Shown piece by piece: positions 23,914 through 35,796 of a stretch of 64,000 bases of DNA. Below the pieces are notes generated by a model. The model worked only from the letters and a program-made list of their open reading frames with translations, was not told the DNA's origin and ran no database searches. The first letter of the stretch is position 1, and the number at the start of each line of letters is the position of its first letter. This stretch comes from Rhyacophila brunnea (lineage: Eukaryota > Arthropoda > Insecta > Trichoptera > Rhyacophilidae): the NCBI GenBank assembly GCA_022495005.1, contig JAGYXB010001106.1:124001-188000 (forward strand). Reading direction: 5' to 3'. The position numbers and the translations under genes were made by a program.

Positions 23914-24130
23914 TTTTATATTTTCTTCTGTTGACCAAGTCCGATCCCAATAGGATCATAATATGGGCCTCCGTAGAGTGGAGGTTGTTTTAACAGTTTT
24001 TTTTTACGAGAAATGGGTGTTAGCCACTTGCTCAACCTTTTCGGTCCATACTCTGACTCCAAACATAAATTTAAAAATAATATGTAGATTAGATAAACCC
24101 ATGATTCGAACCTGGGACCCACGAAATTAG
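23914..24130 (-). mobile_element. SINE family A, copy 2
   Basis: Read on the - strand: B-box region gggtcccaggttcgaatcat, body with gagtatggaccgaaaaggtt and gagcaagtggctaacaccca, and a 3' end with two small palindromes (cctccgtagagtggagg and gatcccaataggatc as written on the + strand). The A-box end of the head is missing or strongly diverged after 24122. Confidence 0.8.
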
Positions 24131-24287
24131 CTTGATTAGACTGTTTTAATTATAACGTTACTTATTGTTTTTTTTGTTTTATTGATAAATTAAAACTAAA
24201 GAAAAATATACTATTACCAAAAAGCTAAGCAGATTTTAATTCATTTAGGATAGGCACGCACCATCATGTACTCTTATGTAGAATAAA

Positions 24288-24710
24288 ACGGGTCTAGTAC
24301 GATTCGGCGCCGAGACAACTGGGCGCCACGCAATCGAATGAAATTCGAAAATAAATAAACGTTCGTGAATTATAGGTATTTTTTAAAAATATATTTATAT
24401 TTAAATTATTATATTATTATTTAATACTTGGTGAGAATTTAAATATGCACACGTAGATAATGATTCATTGTGAATATGTTTAAGTTCCAACGAGAAGAGA
24501 GTTTTTATATTTTTATATAAAGCCTCAGGCATGATAATTCTCAATTCGCAATAAAAATTATTATGTTAAGAACAAAGTTTATTAAAATTACTAGTAGACA
24601 CAAACTGATTAAAATTCCTTGTCTACTTTATATTGTATAAAATCGTAACTGACATATATTTATTTCATTCGACAGTGCGGTGCCCAGTTGTCCTGGCGCC
24701 CAGTTTTCTC
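24288..24710. mobile_element. MITE with about 40 bp inverted ends (ggcgcc...caactgggcgcc type)
   Basis: The left end at 24306-24345 starts ggcgccgagacaactgggcg. The right end, on the opposite strand from 24700, starts ggcgccaggacaactgggca, and the match continues to tcgaatgaaa in both. A second, truncated copy in opposite orientation lies at 54185-54465 and extends the left end outward to ggtctaggacgattc. No coding capacity; superfamily undetermined. Confidence 0.75.
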
Positions 24711-25621
24711 ATTCCAAATAAAACTTATTAAGCGTGTATGAGAAGATCCTAATAAAAATATTAAAAATGTTGCCAGGTATCGTCAAATAATAAATTATCC
24801 TAAATCTGATAAGTACCGATCCTTTGATTTCTATGCCCTGAGTTTTCATTATGCGTCGAAGGAAATTCTTATACCTTGCACGAGCTGCTCTGAATACATT
24901 TTTAAAAGCGAATTGATTACAAAAAGTCAGTGGGGTGACAACGATAATAAGCCATGCGCTTTATTATAAAGTATAATAAATAAATATTATAAATATAGTC
25001 GAAAATGAGCAGGGGGTGTTTATTAGTCGCCACTTTTCTGTAACAAAATAAAACTGTATCAGAACGTATAAACTTTTTATTATTATTACAAGCATCCCTA
25101 ATTTCGTAATATGACTCGACGCACTAAGTTAATATTTCTGGGAAAAAATGTGGCTCTTCCTTCTTAATTCATTACTTCGTAGATCACTCTTATAGCATTG
25201 TGGCAGTATGAAATAAGTTTGGTCACGGAAATAAATTTAAAAAAGTTAGGTTAGGTGATTATTATAGCTAATTTAATGTTGATTTTATATACACAGTATT
25301 TGAATAATTGATTTACATGCATTTAGCTAAATTCACATAAATTTGATGCGTACATAGTTTCAATCAGTTCAAACGCATTCGGAGCCATTCATTGGTCGGC
25401 TAAGTAGTATTAAACTATATGTAGCCAATAAGGTATGTAGTGGTTATCAGCCGATGAGATTTTATTTCGGGTTTGCCCAAACTGAATATGGACAATGTAC
25501 GATTTTCACTTGTAGGAACATCTCCACGAGCTCAGTGCAAAAAATCAAACATCATTGATTGACATGGAATACAGTTACAATGAGAAGAATTATTTTTAGT
25601 ATGGATAATGATAATGTTTTA
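24711..25621. other. AT-rich DNA, no gene recognised
   Basis: No coding frame or repeat partner in this window was recognised. Confidence 0.55.
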
Positions 25622-26060
25622 ATAATTACAAGATAAAAAGAACTATTTATATGCAACGTTTTTAAATTCTGTTGAACCATATAAACTTGACTTGACTAGC
25701 TTAAACGATCAAAAAAAATTATACTTGACATGTCATATTGATTTCCATAGTAACGCACATATATATTAATAATTTAGTTGCTAAGACCCCAGACCCCTAG
25801 CAACCAATAATGGTGTCGAAATAACTTTTCATACAAAACAGAATTAACTTAAAATGAATTCAATTCTACTTAAATATGGCTAAAAGTATTAATAGAATGC
25901 ATTGGCATCGTGTTCTGATATATTATTCTAAAAGTTTCAAATGTATAGCTAGTCGGGAAGTTAGTTAAAAATCGATTACAATATTTGTACCGGACAAACA
26001 ACCATCGAACAAATAAGAATACGAGCTAATAAAAACGTTGTAAAATATTGCCGCGTTCTT
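25622..26060 (-). repeat. Dispersed repeat D, copy 1
   Basis: One of four copies (also 27352-27770, 52840-53312 and 63352-63835). One end has attacaagataaaaagaac, the other acgagctaataaaaacgtt. Conserved internal words include ctagtcgggaagttagtta and a stem formed by gttgctaggg and cctagcaac. No open frame, no A/B boxes and no clear terminal inverted repeats, so the class is unknown. Confidence 0.8.
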
Positions 26061-26873
26061 ATTTTAAGTCGAATGTCAGTTTTAATATATTTCGCATTAA
26101 TTACATAGTTATTCCTGTAAGTTATTACGAAGGATAGTTATTAATTTGATTTTCTTCCACTTTTAATTAACTATCTATTAATAAAACTAATACTATCATC
26201 TTATAAATAATTAATTATTGCATGTGATACAAAATAATTAAAAATTTATTAAATGTCATTGATTATTCACGAAATAGCAAATATTTTATATTTTTTGCAA
26301 TAAAATCATTTGTATCGCGTTTTTAGCTTTTAACTGTCATTTCGTTTACCTGGCGTTATCAGTTGAACATAAAAAACCCGCCACTGTTATCTACGCATGC
26401 GTGATGCGATGCCACGCTTTGACAAACACGCAATATTATTTATTATTACCAACGGGGCACGAGGCATCGGAGCTTAATAGAAAATTTCGGAAAAGTTGAC
26501 GAAAACTGCCGAAAATTTGACGATAAATGATGACTGGAGGGGGGGGGGGGGTTAACCAAATAACAAAAACTGATTCACATTATATTATTTACCTGACCTA
26601 AATGTTTCCGTTTTTGTTTGGATTTTTATTGGATAGGCCTATGCGGATTGTTAACCTGACATTCGCGTTGTCAACTGATTCGTATTTTATATTTTTTATG
26701 TGTTTTATGAAATTGTAGCTCAAATAAAGTGACATAGATTAGATAGTAGATATTATAGATTAATAAATACAGCGACATATTTCAATTTTCAATGAACATA
26801 TAAAAAAAATTTTTTTTTTTAAATATTAGGTACTTACTTCAAAAACATGGTATACTATCAAATTTCGCCTTTC
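26061..26873. other. AT-rich DNA with a poly(G) tract; no gene recognised
   Basis: 26385-26470 is GC-richer (gttatctacgcatgcgtgat). A guanine run lies at about 26537-26550. Nothing else was seen. Confidence 0.5.
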
Positions 26874-27117
26874 AACCATGTCCGATCCTAATAGGATCAT
26901 ATGGACCTCCACCGAGCGGAGGTTTATATTAACAGATTTTGTTTTTACGAGAAATGGATGTCAGCCACTTGCTCAACCTATCTCCATCGTCCTATGTCCA
27001 TACTCTGACTCATACACAAATTGAAAAACCGTATGTGTACTTGCTAGACCCAGGATTCGAACCCGGGACCCACGACGTTATAGGCCGACAATTAAGCCGC
27101 ACGGCCATCGTGGACTG
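26874..27117 (-). mobile_element. SINE family A, copy 3
   Basis: Near full length on the - strand: A box area ccacgatggccgtgcggctt, B box gggttcgaatcc (perfect), body with gctgacatccatttctcgta, and a 3' end with the palindromes cctccaccgagcggagg and gatcctaataggatc. It sits between two inverted copies of repeat D. Head similarity is to Leu/Ser tRNAs. Confidence 0.88.
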
Positions 27118-27351
27118 TACTTTGATTTAAAATACAAAAGCCGACTGCCAAATAATAAAGAAATTTACAAAGCGCTCAGTAAGAATCATTGTAAAATCAT
27201 ATCATCTATCAAATTTATATTATGTTTTATATTAAGTATACAAATTCAATGAGTATGTACGCTCTATATAGATAAATACTTCAAGTTTGCAATTTAACAA
27301 GTTCTTAATGAGAAAGAGTTCTGAAAAAATAAAAATACAATAGTAGTGTAA

Positions 27352-27770
27352 TTTGACCATTTTTTACAACGTTTTTCTTATCTCGTATTCTTATTTGTCC
27401 GGTGTTACAATCGATTTTTAACTAACTTCCCGACTAGCTAAACATTTGAAACTTTTAGAATATATCAGAACACGATGCCAGTGCATTTTTAAAATACTTT
27501 TAGCTATCTTTAAGTAGAATTGAATTCATTTTAAGTTAATTCTGTTTTGTATGAAAAGTTATTTCGACACCATTATTCGTTGCTAGGGGGTCTGGGGTCC
27601 TAGCAACTAATTTATTAATATATACGTGCGTTACTATGGAAATCAATATGATATGTCAAGTACAATTTTTTTGAACGTTTAAGCTAGTCAAGTCGAGTTT
27701 ATATGGTTCATCAGAATTTAAAAACGTTGTATATAAAAAGTTCTTTTTATCTTGTAATTATTTTGTATAT
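27352..27770 (+). repeat. Dispersed repeat D, copy 2
   Basis: Inverted relative to copy 1, about 1.3 kb away. Shares ttaactaacttcccgactag, gcgttactatggaaatcaat and ctttttatcttgtaatta. The small hairpin gttgctaggg...cctagcaac is at 27579-27608. Confidence 0.8.
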
Positions 27771-29267
27771 GTTTATAAAAAATAATGAAAAAAAATCTAT
27801 CGACATCACATTAAGAAGATTTGTATGTACTCCCACCAATGTGACGCCGTCAGTATTTAAGAAATGATATATTTTTTGTGTTGCTTGTTTTAAAAATATG
27901 ATATACATTACGCAGTAAATACATTAAAACAAAAAATTCAGAATTGTATTTCATGCAATTTTAGGTAATAAACCTTACCTCTTTCGTGACTTTTCGTATT
28001 GTTAAAGCTAGCTAACTAACTATGAGAGTCACCGTTTATAAATATTTTAACACCTGTGACTTTCAAATATCGATCGTCTGTCCAGTCTATTACCACCGGC
28101 TATTTATGTGCTTAGACAAGTACATACATTTCTAGAAACGCCCCCCATTGGAATTCTGCCTCAATGTTTACTATACATGCATTATTTTTACTTGAAATCC
28201 ATGAATATTTTTATGATATCATGTAGCTTATATACATATTTACTTTTCACTTAAAATATTCGTAGTCTTATCGGATTTTGTCAATAAGAAACAATTACTC
28301 ACTTATAATTGATAGAATCAGATAAATGATTTTATGTTGGATTTACAATTTTGATTCATTGACCTTTGTTTTAAACTTTGAACAAATTATAACATAACAG
28401 AATAAGACTTAGAATAGAGTAAGACACGTTTAATAGGTAATTAACCAGTCGAGAATTTAAATGTCTTACGTACACTCTATGCCTCGTTAGTGCGTGGTAT
28501 TCTTGAATGTAGGTCATTCATCTGAAACCCTTAAGAAGTTTCCTCCAAGTTTATTTTAGAGCACGCCAAGAAGAAATTTCTTCGATATATATATTTTCAC
28601 ACATATAACTATTTTCCTTTCGATAATTATTTAAACAATTATGCTTGTAGATTACTTCTGCTGTTGCTAACATGAAGTCCTAATTATTTATGTCCCAATA
28701 ATTATCAGGGTATATTTTAAATATTTAAATGAACACCTATAGTAAATATGTCACTGGTATATACACAAGAGGACAATTTTTGTATTACACCAGTGTCAAT
28801 AATTGTGAAGTTATGGTATTTTAACTTAATTCAAAATTTATCAGAAACTTCCAAGCTAACATTATGTAAAGTCGACGTGGGGCACAGAAATGAAGACCGT
28901 CTACCCTTCGTTACTTCACGGTGTATGTTCTCATGACAGGCATTGAGATGATATGGTAAAAACCACGCCGTATTTCACATTCATTTTTCTTGCCAGATCT
29001 AGCATTTTTGAAAAGGCATCTATTCTGCGATATTTGCATCTTACGTATTGCAATAAATCAGGCGTTTTTCGATACCGTAAATAGTTTAAAACGTGTCTTA
29101 GTGAAGTCAGTATTAAACAATTTAATTTAAAATCAACATACTGATCTATTCTTTCTTATATTTTATAAATAAATTAAATGCTATATACAAAATGATGACT
29201 CAGTTTCTTATCAGTAATACTTTTTTAAATTCAAATTGATCTTCGATCTCTGCGTATCTGTTCTATA
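27771..29267. other. AT-rich DNA, no gene recognised
   Basis: No coding exon or repeat partner was recognised. A 62-codon frame at 28748-28936 has no family resemblance. Confidence 0.55.
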
Positions 29268-30280
29268 CACAATACTGGTATCGGCTGCTTTAGGCAGCTA
29301 TCGAGGGTAATTTTTCATATGTTTGTATCGAATTATTAGCACTTATTGTAACAATTACAGTAAGTTTGTTTTTATTGTTATAATAAGTGCTATGTTTTAA
29401 CAGCATCTCTCTTGGGTGTGCTAAATTTTAGAGCGAGATAGACAGTTATGACTAGGGATTCCAATCCCGGGATCCCGAGCTATTTTCGATACATATGAAT
29501 CCCGGGATTGATAAACATAATCCCGAAGCTTTCGTGATTGATTTTTCATCAATTTTTATGGAAAATAAAATAAAAACGAAAATATAACAGAAAAAATACT
29601 TTTAATGACAAATAACTACATTAGAATTAAACTGAGCTTGAATGAAGTTAGATTTATACTCATGTGTAAGTTGCATATTTAATTTTTTCACATAAATTAA
29701 TAAAAATGAGAAAGATTGGAAAAAAACAATGCTTCGCACTATTAACAAAGTAACTCCACCATGATTTCATACGTTTTACGGCAGTTTCATATTTGGCTGA
29801 CTAATTAGATTTATGAAGCGAAAAGGCCATAAGTACACCATGATTAATTGCTTTACTATTTTAAATCTCGCTAACCCATTCATTAACTCTTTACTATCAG
29901 AATCAGCAATCTCATATTAAATTCGCATTCTTATTTATATTGCAATATTATTTACTCCATTAAACTTGTGTATTTCCAAGATTGAACGTATACAATATTA
30001 ACAATTAATGTCTTAAATAGTATAAAATATACTAGATTTATTTTTGACCGATTTAATCAATGTTATTTGTAAATATATTTTTTTTATATTAACAATGGAA
30101 AAAAATGCCAATCCCGGGATTGTCAAATTGTAATCCCGAAATCCCGGGATCAGAATTTTGGCTCGGAATTGGATTCCCTAGTTATGACTGTTTAGACGGC
30201 TAACGTATTGTAACAACTATAATACTTCGATACAAACATATGAAAAACTACCCTCGATAGCTGCCGATAACAGTCTTGTG
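29268..30280. mobile_element. TA-type (Tc1/mariner-like) MITE, interrupted by a hAT element
   Basis: Left arm 29268-29350 and right arm about 30200-30280 are inverted repeats. On opposite strands both begin cacaa-actg-tatcgg and continue gcagctatcgagggta, ttttcatatgtttgtatcga. The dinucleotide ta flanks both ends (29266-29267, 30281-30282), as expected for Tc1/mariner-type insertion. The MITE was about 280 bp before the hAT insertion at 29453-30180. A related broken copy lies at 13040-13490. Confidence 0.82.
29453..30180. mobile_element. Nonautonomous hAT element with perfect 8 bp target duplication
   Basis: 728 bp, with inverted ends tagggattccaatcccggg (left) and tagggaatccaattccgag (right, opposite strand). 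It is flanked by gttatgac at 29445-29452 and 30181-30188. The 8 bp duplication is the hallmark of hAT transposases. Subterminal repeats of aatcccgggatt occur near both ends and may be transposase-binding sites. There is no transposase open frame, so movement would need an enzyme from elsewhere. The perfect duplication argues for a fairly recent insertion into the older MITE. Confidence 0.93.
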
Positions 30281-31144
30281 TATAATATAATAGATGCGCT
30301 AGTATTGTAAAAACGATGGTTATAATTATGACATATTTTTTTGATATGCAGGTTTTTTGACACTTCTAAAAAATTCTAATATTTTTTGCCTAATCTGGAT
30401 TGACAACTGTGATTGACAACACTGATTTCATACTATCAGATATTATAGTCGTTGTATGAATCTTGTATAATATAAGCTTGGGCCTTATTATAAAAAATAT
30501 CAATTTACAAAACGGATAAAGTATTCAAGAAGTACTTTTATATAACCTTGGATCGATGAGCTAGGTAGGTTCTGCGAAAGTGCATGGTAAAAAAACGCAC
30601 TTGGCCGAGAGAAATATAATTATCATGAAGAGGCGTTTATTAGGTTTGCACTGATCAACACTGATGGTGATAACATAATACATTTCAGCAAGTAGTAATT
30701 GTATGAAGAAGATTGTGCCAATCAGGTATCAGTAATCGGTGTTATCACCAATTATTTCTGCACGCTATTTTCCGAATCAACACGTTAAAATGGTTCACGC
30801 CTCTTATTGGGAGCGTGACTAACTTACGCTAACTTATTATGACGTGGTTCAATTGAGCAGATTGGATCAAAATCATTGAACACTAAGAAATCATTATAAT
30901 GTATAACTTATTTACTTTTTGAGAATAATTGTGAAAAGTATATTAACAATAATTGCCGTTGAAAACGCGAACATACGACGTAAAGAATTAAGTTGTATTT
31001 TATAGTAATCAGTAAAAACCTACCTATAGAAAACAGAAGGTATTTCGCCATAGAATAAAGCGAATGGAAAAGTAATATTATACTTACTCCGTAACTAATT
31101 TACAATTTTTGCTCCAAAGCGAAACGTATTATGGTACTCTACAG
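30281..31144. other. AT-rich DNA, no gene recognised
   Basis: No feature supported. Confidence 0.55.
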
Positions 31145-31200
31145 CAGTGGTCCCCAACCCCCGGTCCGCGGATCAAATGGTACAGGGTCGCCCAAGGAAC
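31145..31200. mobile_element. Fragment of a hAT terminus
   Basis: cagtggtccccaaccccc followed by ggtccgcgg resembles the widespread cagtggttcccaacc end of hAT elements. No matching opposite terminus was found nearby, so this is a relic. Confidence 0.5.
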
Positions 31201-32699
31201 GTTAAATTATTTCCATAGTTTTGGATATCAATGGAAGATAAATATCCATCTTTAAGCTGTAAAGCTATAAATTTATTAATTTAAAGCAAATATGCAACAG
31301 CAGGTTTCGCATTAATTTGTTGAAAAAAACCCATTGTTTTGTTAAATTTTAATTGCATCAGACTGTTATATGTATATTTGTTAGTTATAGTTATGTCCAT
31401 CTGTCACAATATAAGATTAAAAAAAATATTACGTAAAAAACCATTTTTATTTCAGTATTAGTGGTCACCAATGGTAAATGCCCACTGACAACGAATACAA
31501 TCAATTCTCACTTCTCAATAAATTAATACAGTAAAATACGATAGAAACTTCATTACCTTCTAAGTAAATGATCTAGGTATAAAAAAATCTAATTTTTAAG
31601 TGATTATAAAAACCCGTTGTTGATAATTCGATACCTATGCTCTATTAATGGATTCAGTAAAAGCATTAAATGAAACTATAATTATAACATCTTGGAAATT
31701 TGAGAAGTACCACTAAATATACGTATACAGTTCAATACTTAAATCAATTACAATTTAAATTCAAATTCCATCAAGTCGATAGTATTTTAACTAATTCTCA
31801 TTTTTTTCAAAGAAAAATACACACTATTTAAGAAGGTAACATTCGTTGTTGAACATACAACATTTGGAAGTCTTAAGAATTATAACTATCAATATAAATT
31901 TTTGTAAATAATAATCGTGTTCGGTAGTTCATGTTCATGGGCACATGCTAATAATAATAATTGTAACTGTAGTTTTTTCTGACTTTTCATATGAATTGTA
32001 GAAATAAAATACTTAGTTACCTGATTTAATCAATATTATATATTACATTATTAACAAGTCACGAGAAGTTTAAATTTTTTATATTATCTTCTATTTTCTG
32101 TTAAAATTTTCTGGGTCTTTCTGTAAAATGCACATGAATTCTGTCGCATGATACTATCAAGCAGAATAAACGTTTAAGATAGGTACGAGTACTATTCCAA
32201 GTGCAATCCTGATCCAGTTGAGCTATTGGAATGTAATAATTGCCCCATTAATTCGCCGTTTGAATACATAAAGCAACGTTGAAACGACTGTATTGCAATA
32301 TCGTATGTGAGAACAATTTCTATTGTAGGGGTTGATGCATACATTCTTTTTTCTCTATTATAATTTGAGTTTACTATACCTACCTAATATTATTATTTTT
32401 GACCAATATTTTAAGTAAAATTAGACTTAGCATTAAAGGTCTTCGTTGCTGAGGCTCCTACGGTAACGGTAACATTTTATTCTTCCAAGAGCGTACATCT
32501 TTTTTCATTGATTGTACAATTTAATATGGATCTTGATTTCTATAGATGTTTCTTTACACATTTTATGACAAAAAGTAAAATATTTTGTTCCTTATATGAT
32601 ACCGTAATCTGGATACAAAAACGCATTGAAAAAACAACAAATAAATTTGTAGGATTTGGGAGATTTATGGTAAGAGGTGCGGGATTTGAACCTACGGCA
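31201..32699. other. AT-rich DNA, no gene recognised
   Basis: No coding exon was recognised. At about 32676-32690 a short inverted B-box-like word (gcgggatttgaacctacggc) may be a fragment of a tRNA-derived element adjoining the next entry. Confidence 0.5.
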
Positions 32700-33110
32700 A
32701 AGTATTAGCAAGTCTAAGTACGTTATAAAAAAAACTTAATAATGGAGTGATCCGCGACGTCGATTAGTAATAAACGTATTAATTGATACCTACCATAATT
32801 TAATTTACTAAAACCAATACCCAACATTATAACGTAATTCGATAAGCATTTCATGTAACAACTGCTAGTTAAAATCGTCGTATTTAAGTAATATGCCCGT
32901 AGCTTAATTGGAAAAAAGACACCAGCGCTGATCCAGCGGATACATATTCAAGTCCCGTTGGGTGTCGTATTTTTTCTACAAAAATATATTTTCTAGTGTG
33001 ATGCATGATATGTTTTCAAATTATGTATGTTAAATATATAGAATGTTTCATTCTCAAATCTTGTGTCTTATTCGGTGAATAAAAGAAATAGTTTATTAAA
33101 TTAGTATTTA
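32700..33110 (+). mobile_element. SINE-like element B, copy 2
   Basis: Leader (gcgacgtcgattagtaataa; actgctagttaaaatcgtcg), then a tRNA-like module at about 32894-32970 (A-box region tagcttaattgg, B-box region attcaagtccc), body ttttttctacaaaaatatat, and tail tctcaaatcttgtg with gtgaataaaagaaatagttt. Leader, body and tail match copy 1 (19588-20019), but the tRNA-like module is clearly different in sequence. Confidence 0.65.
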
Positions 33111-33837
33111 TATGTATTTCTAAAATTACAGATTAATTTTACTACGTTCACGTAGTCATACTCTATTATGATGGTAAAAAAATGAACACTACATAATTAT
33201 TATAGAAACAACTAAATTGAACGTTTTTTTGTCAGTTGGAAATATCGTTACCGTGGGAGATGGTTTAAAAAGAAAATTCTTCAAAATTAAATAAAACATG
33301 TTTAAAAACTTTACACAGGTACTAAGTAATCATAAATATAAGTTTATATTATGGTAATATCTTCTTTTTGAATTGTTAGGTACAATAATTTCCATCTTAA
33401 AATAAGTTTAATCAAGATGAAGTTACGTGTTAAAGGAAAAATAACGCCAAACACATCGTTTTCTTTGCTAATTGCATCAGTGTCTACCAATAATATGATA
33501 TAAAGTTGTGTACTTTATGTTTAATTGTGAATTTATGCCTCATGTTTACAGCACCTGAGTCGTCCCATATATTATTAATAATATGTTGTCACTGTACAAG
33601 TACAAGTCTTTAGCTATATAAGAAATTAGTGAAAACGTCGTTTATATATATTCAAATTTATTTATTTATTTATTTATATACAAATTGCAGATGTAGTTGT
33701 TAGGCTTAGTAAATTCAATTAAACACTGCCTAAAGCAAACCATTATAGATATTGTATAATTTAATGCCATAATTTTAGATATTTTATATGAAGAAGAATA
33801 TTTTATATCTACTATAGTTTAGTTCTTCTTATTTTCT
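33111..33837. other. AT-rich DNA, no gene recognised
   Basis: Contains a tttatttatttattta run at about 33658-33675. Nothing else is supported. Confidence 0.5.
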
Positions 33838-34073
33838 TTCGACCATGTCCGATCCTAATAGGATCATATGGGCCTCCACAGAGTGGAGGTTTGTATTGAC
33901 AGATTTTTTGTTTTTACGAGAAATGGATGTCAGCCACTTGCTCAACCTATTAGGTCCATACTCTGACTCATACACAAATTGAAAAACAATATGTTTACTT
34001 GCCAGACCTAGGATTCGAACCTGGGACCCTCGACTCTATAGGCCGGCATTTAAGCCACTCGGCCATCGTGGGT
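33838..34073 (-). mobile_element. SINE family A, copy 4 (best preserved)
   Basis: Read on the - strand, the head has tggccgagtgg (perfect A box) and ggttcgaatcc (perfect B box), about 30 bp apart as in tRNA genes. The gatggccgagtggctta context points to a Leu/Ser-type tRNA ancestor. The body includes gagtatggacctaataggtt, gcaagtggctgacatccatt and tctcgtaaaaac. The 3' end is the palindrome pair cctccacagagtggagg and gatcctaataggatc. There is no poly(A) tail. Confidence 0.92.
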
Positions 34074-34109
34074 GTTTAGTTAGTCAGGGTTTAATCGAAT
34101 TTAAAAAAC

Positions 34110-34325
34110 CATCTGCAATTTTAATTCTTAGTTGACTGTATTAGTATTTTTGTCGGATCTCCAAAGCCTACTTTTACTATTATGGTTTAATTTAACTTAA
34201 AAAAAACTAACCTTCTTTATTCAATGAAAACAAATAAGTATGACTAACAATGTTTATTGTGCACTATTTATGACAGATCTCAACAGCCTACCTACATCCT
34301 TCATCACTGTTATAGGGTTAGATTA
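34110..34325. repeat. Right half of a long-TIR MITE (family H)
   Basis: attcaatgaaaacaaataag, tgtgcactatttatgacaga and cagcctacctacatccttca match the right arm of the elements at 48508-49091 and 54980-55700. The left arm is absent. Confidence 0.65.
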
Positions 34326-35118
34326 TTTAGAATATCACCTTCGGCATCCATGAAATGCGTCAGCAAAAATTACTTCGCGGCAACACAACTATTTTTTTGT
34401 TACGTTAGTTACTGAAAAAATGTGATGGAACTGATAAAATTCTTTTTCCAAATTTCTTGCTATATATGCCTAATTGCCTATATGGCACAAGCAAAGTTAA
34501 TATTATGAGTAAAAGAGAAAAACATATGTCTAGTTTTTTTAAATAATCTTTCACCGAGGGTTAACAGTGTTAATTACATTTATAATTTCTACAGCAAATA
34601 TCACTTGCGTTGCATAAATCACAACTAAAATGACAAAGTAGTTCAATTTATTTTTTACCTGTAACACTGTCATATGATTTCAAAACTATTGTAGCGTGCC
34701 CAGTATGGCGTGTTCGTTTGCAATAATTAAAGAAGACAAGTAGTATTTATTTTGTAAACGTGCCCAAAAATCGTTGTCCTTACGGTGACATTCCTGCGGG
34801 ATATTTACGACCCGCCCCGCCATGTCAACCAATCATTACTGATTCGCATACAAGCTGGCTGAGAAATTACGATGCCATTCACTAAGTCTAATTAGAAAAT
34901 AGAAACAGAAAAATAAAAGGGGTAGATTGTACAGCCATTTATTTTACGTTCTGGGTGCCTACTTATGTCAAATAAATATGTTCTTTTAGAATCTTTTAGA
35001 AAAAATAAATTAATTTCACAACGCAGAAATTAACTGACAAGTGTAATAAAAGCAATTCGTGGAATAATAAATAGGCAAGTATATAGTAATCTATGAATTT
35101 AATTGGGGGTAATATTAT
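34326..35118. other. AT-rich DNA, no gene recognised
   Basis: 34790-34860 is GC-richer (gcgggatatttacgacccgc). No frame or repeat partner was seen. Confidence 0.5.
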
Positions 35119-35340
35119 TGACCATGTCCGAACCTAATAAGATCATATTATTATGGGCATCCGCATAGTGGAGGTTTGTATTAACAGATTTTGTTTTTAC
35201 GAAAAATGGATGTCAGCAACTTGCTCAACCTAATAGGTCCATACTCATACACAAATTAAAAACCAATCTGGGTACTTGCCAAATCCAGGATTCGATTCTG
35301 GGACCCGTGACGCTATAGGGCGACGCTTAAGCTGCGCGAG
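35119..35340 (-). mobile_element. SINE family A, copy 5
   Basis: Same layout as the other copies on the - strand, with B-box region ggtcccagaatcgaatcc (mutated) and body gctgacatccatttttcgta. Its 3' palindromes have decayed (aacctaataagatc; catccgcatagtggagg). Confidence 0.82.
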
Positions 35341-35596
35341 TAATATTATAATGTGATAAAATATAATTTTGACACAAACATTTGCAACATTAATACATTT
35401 TTGAAATCTGGTGAAATAAGCACTTTTACCGGTTACTGTATTATTGCAATACGATGAGTTCTCTAATCGCCTACTCAAAATATATAAAAATGTTGGTTTT
35501 TTATTTAAGTCTTTAAAAATAAATTTACCATGCCATTTCTCAAAAAAAAAAACATTAACAATAAATTCGTCAAAAAATACTGTCGACTTCAATTTA
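35341..35596. other. AT-rich DNA, no gene recognised
   Basis: Nothing supported here. Confidence 0.5.
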
Positions 35597-35796
35597 ATTG
35601 ATTTAAATTTTTAACTTTTTCATTTGAATCGATTTTTTGTCAAGTCAGTTTTCGATTTTGATACCGTTGTACACGCTGTTATACAAATTTCTCGATAATC
35701 GTACATTTACCATGGTAGTTGTGCATAATGCCTGAAGATGCCGAAAGGTAAAACTGGGATAACGATTTAAATGGTAAAGTAAAAACTTAAATCAAT
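35597..35796. mobile_element. Small MITE with about 35 bp inverted ends
   Basis: Left end ttgatttaaatttttaactt and right end (opposite strand) ttgatttaagtttttacttt continue into catttgaatcg and catttaaatcg. The 200 bp element has no coding frame. No clear target duplication, superfamily unknown. Confidence 0.6.
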
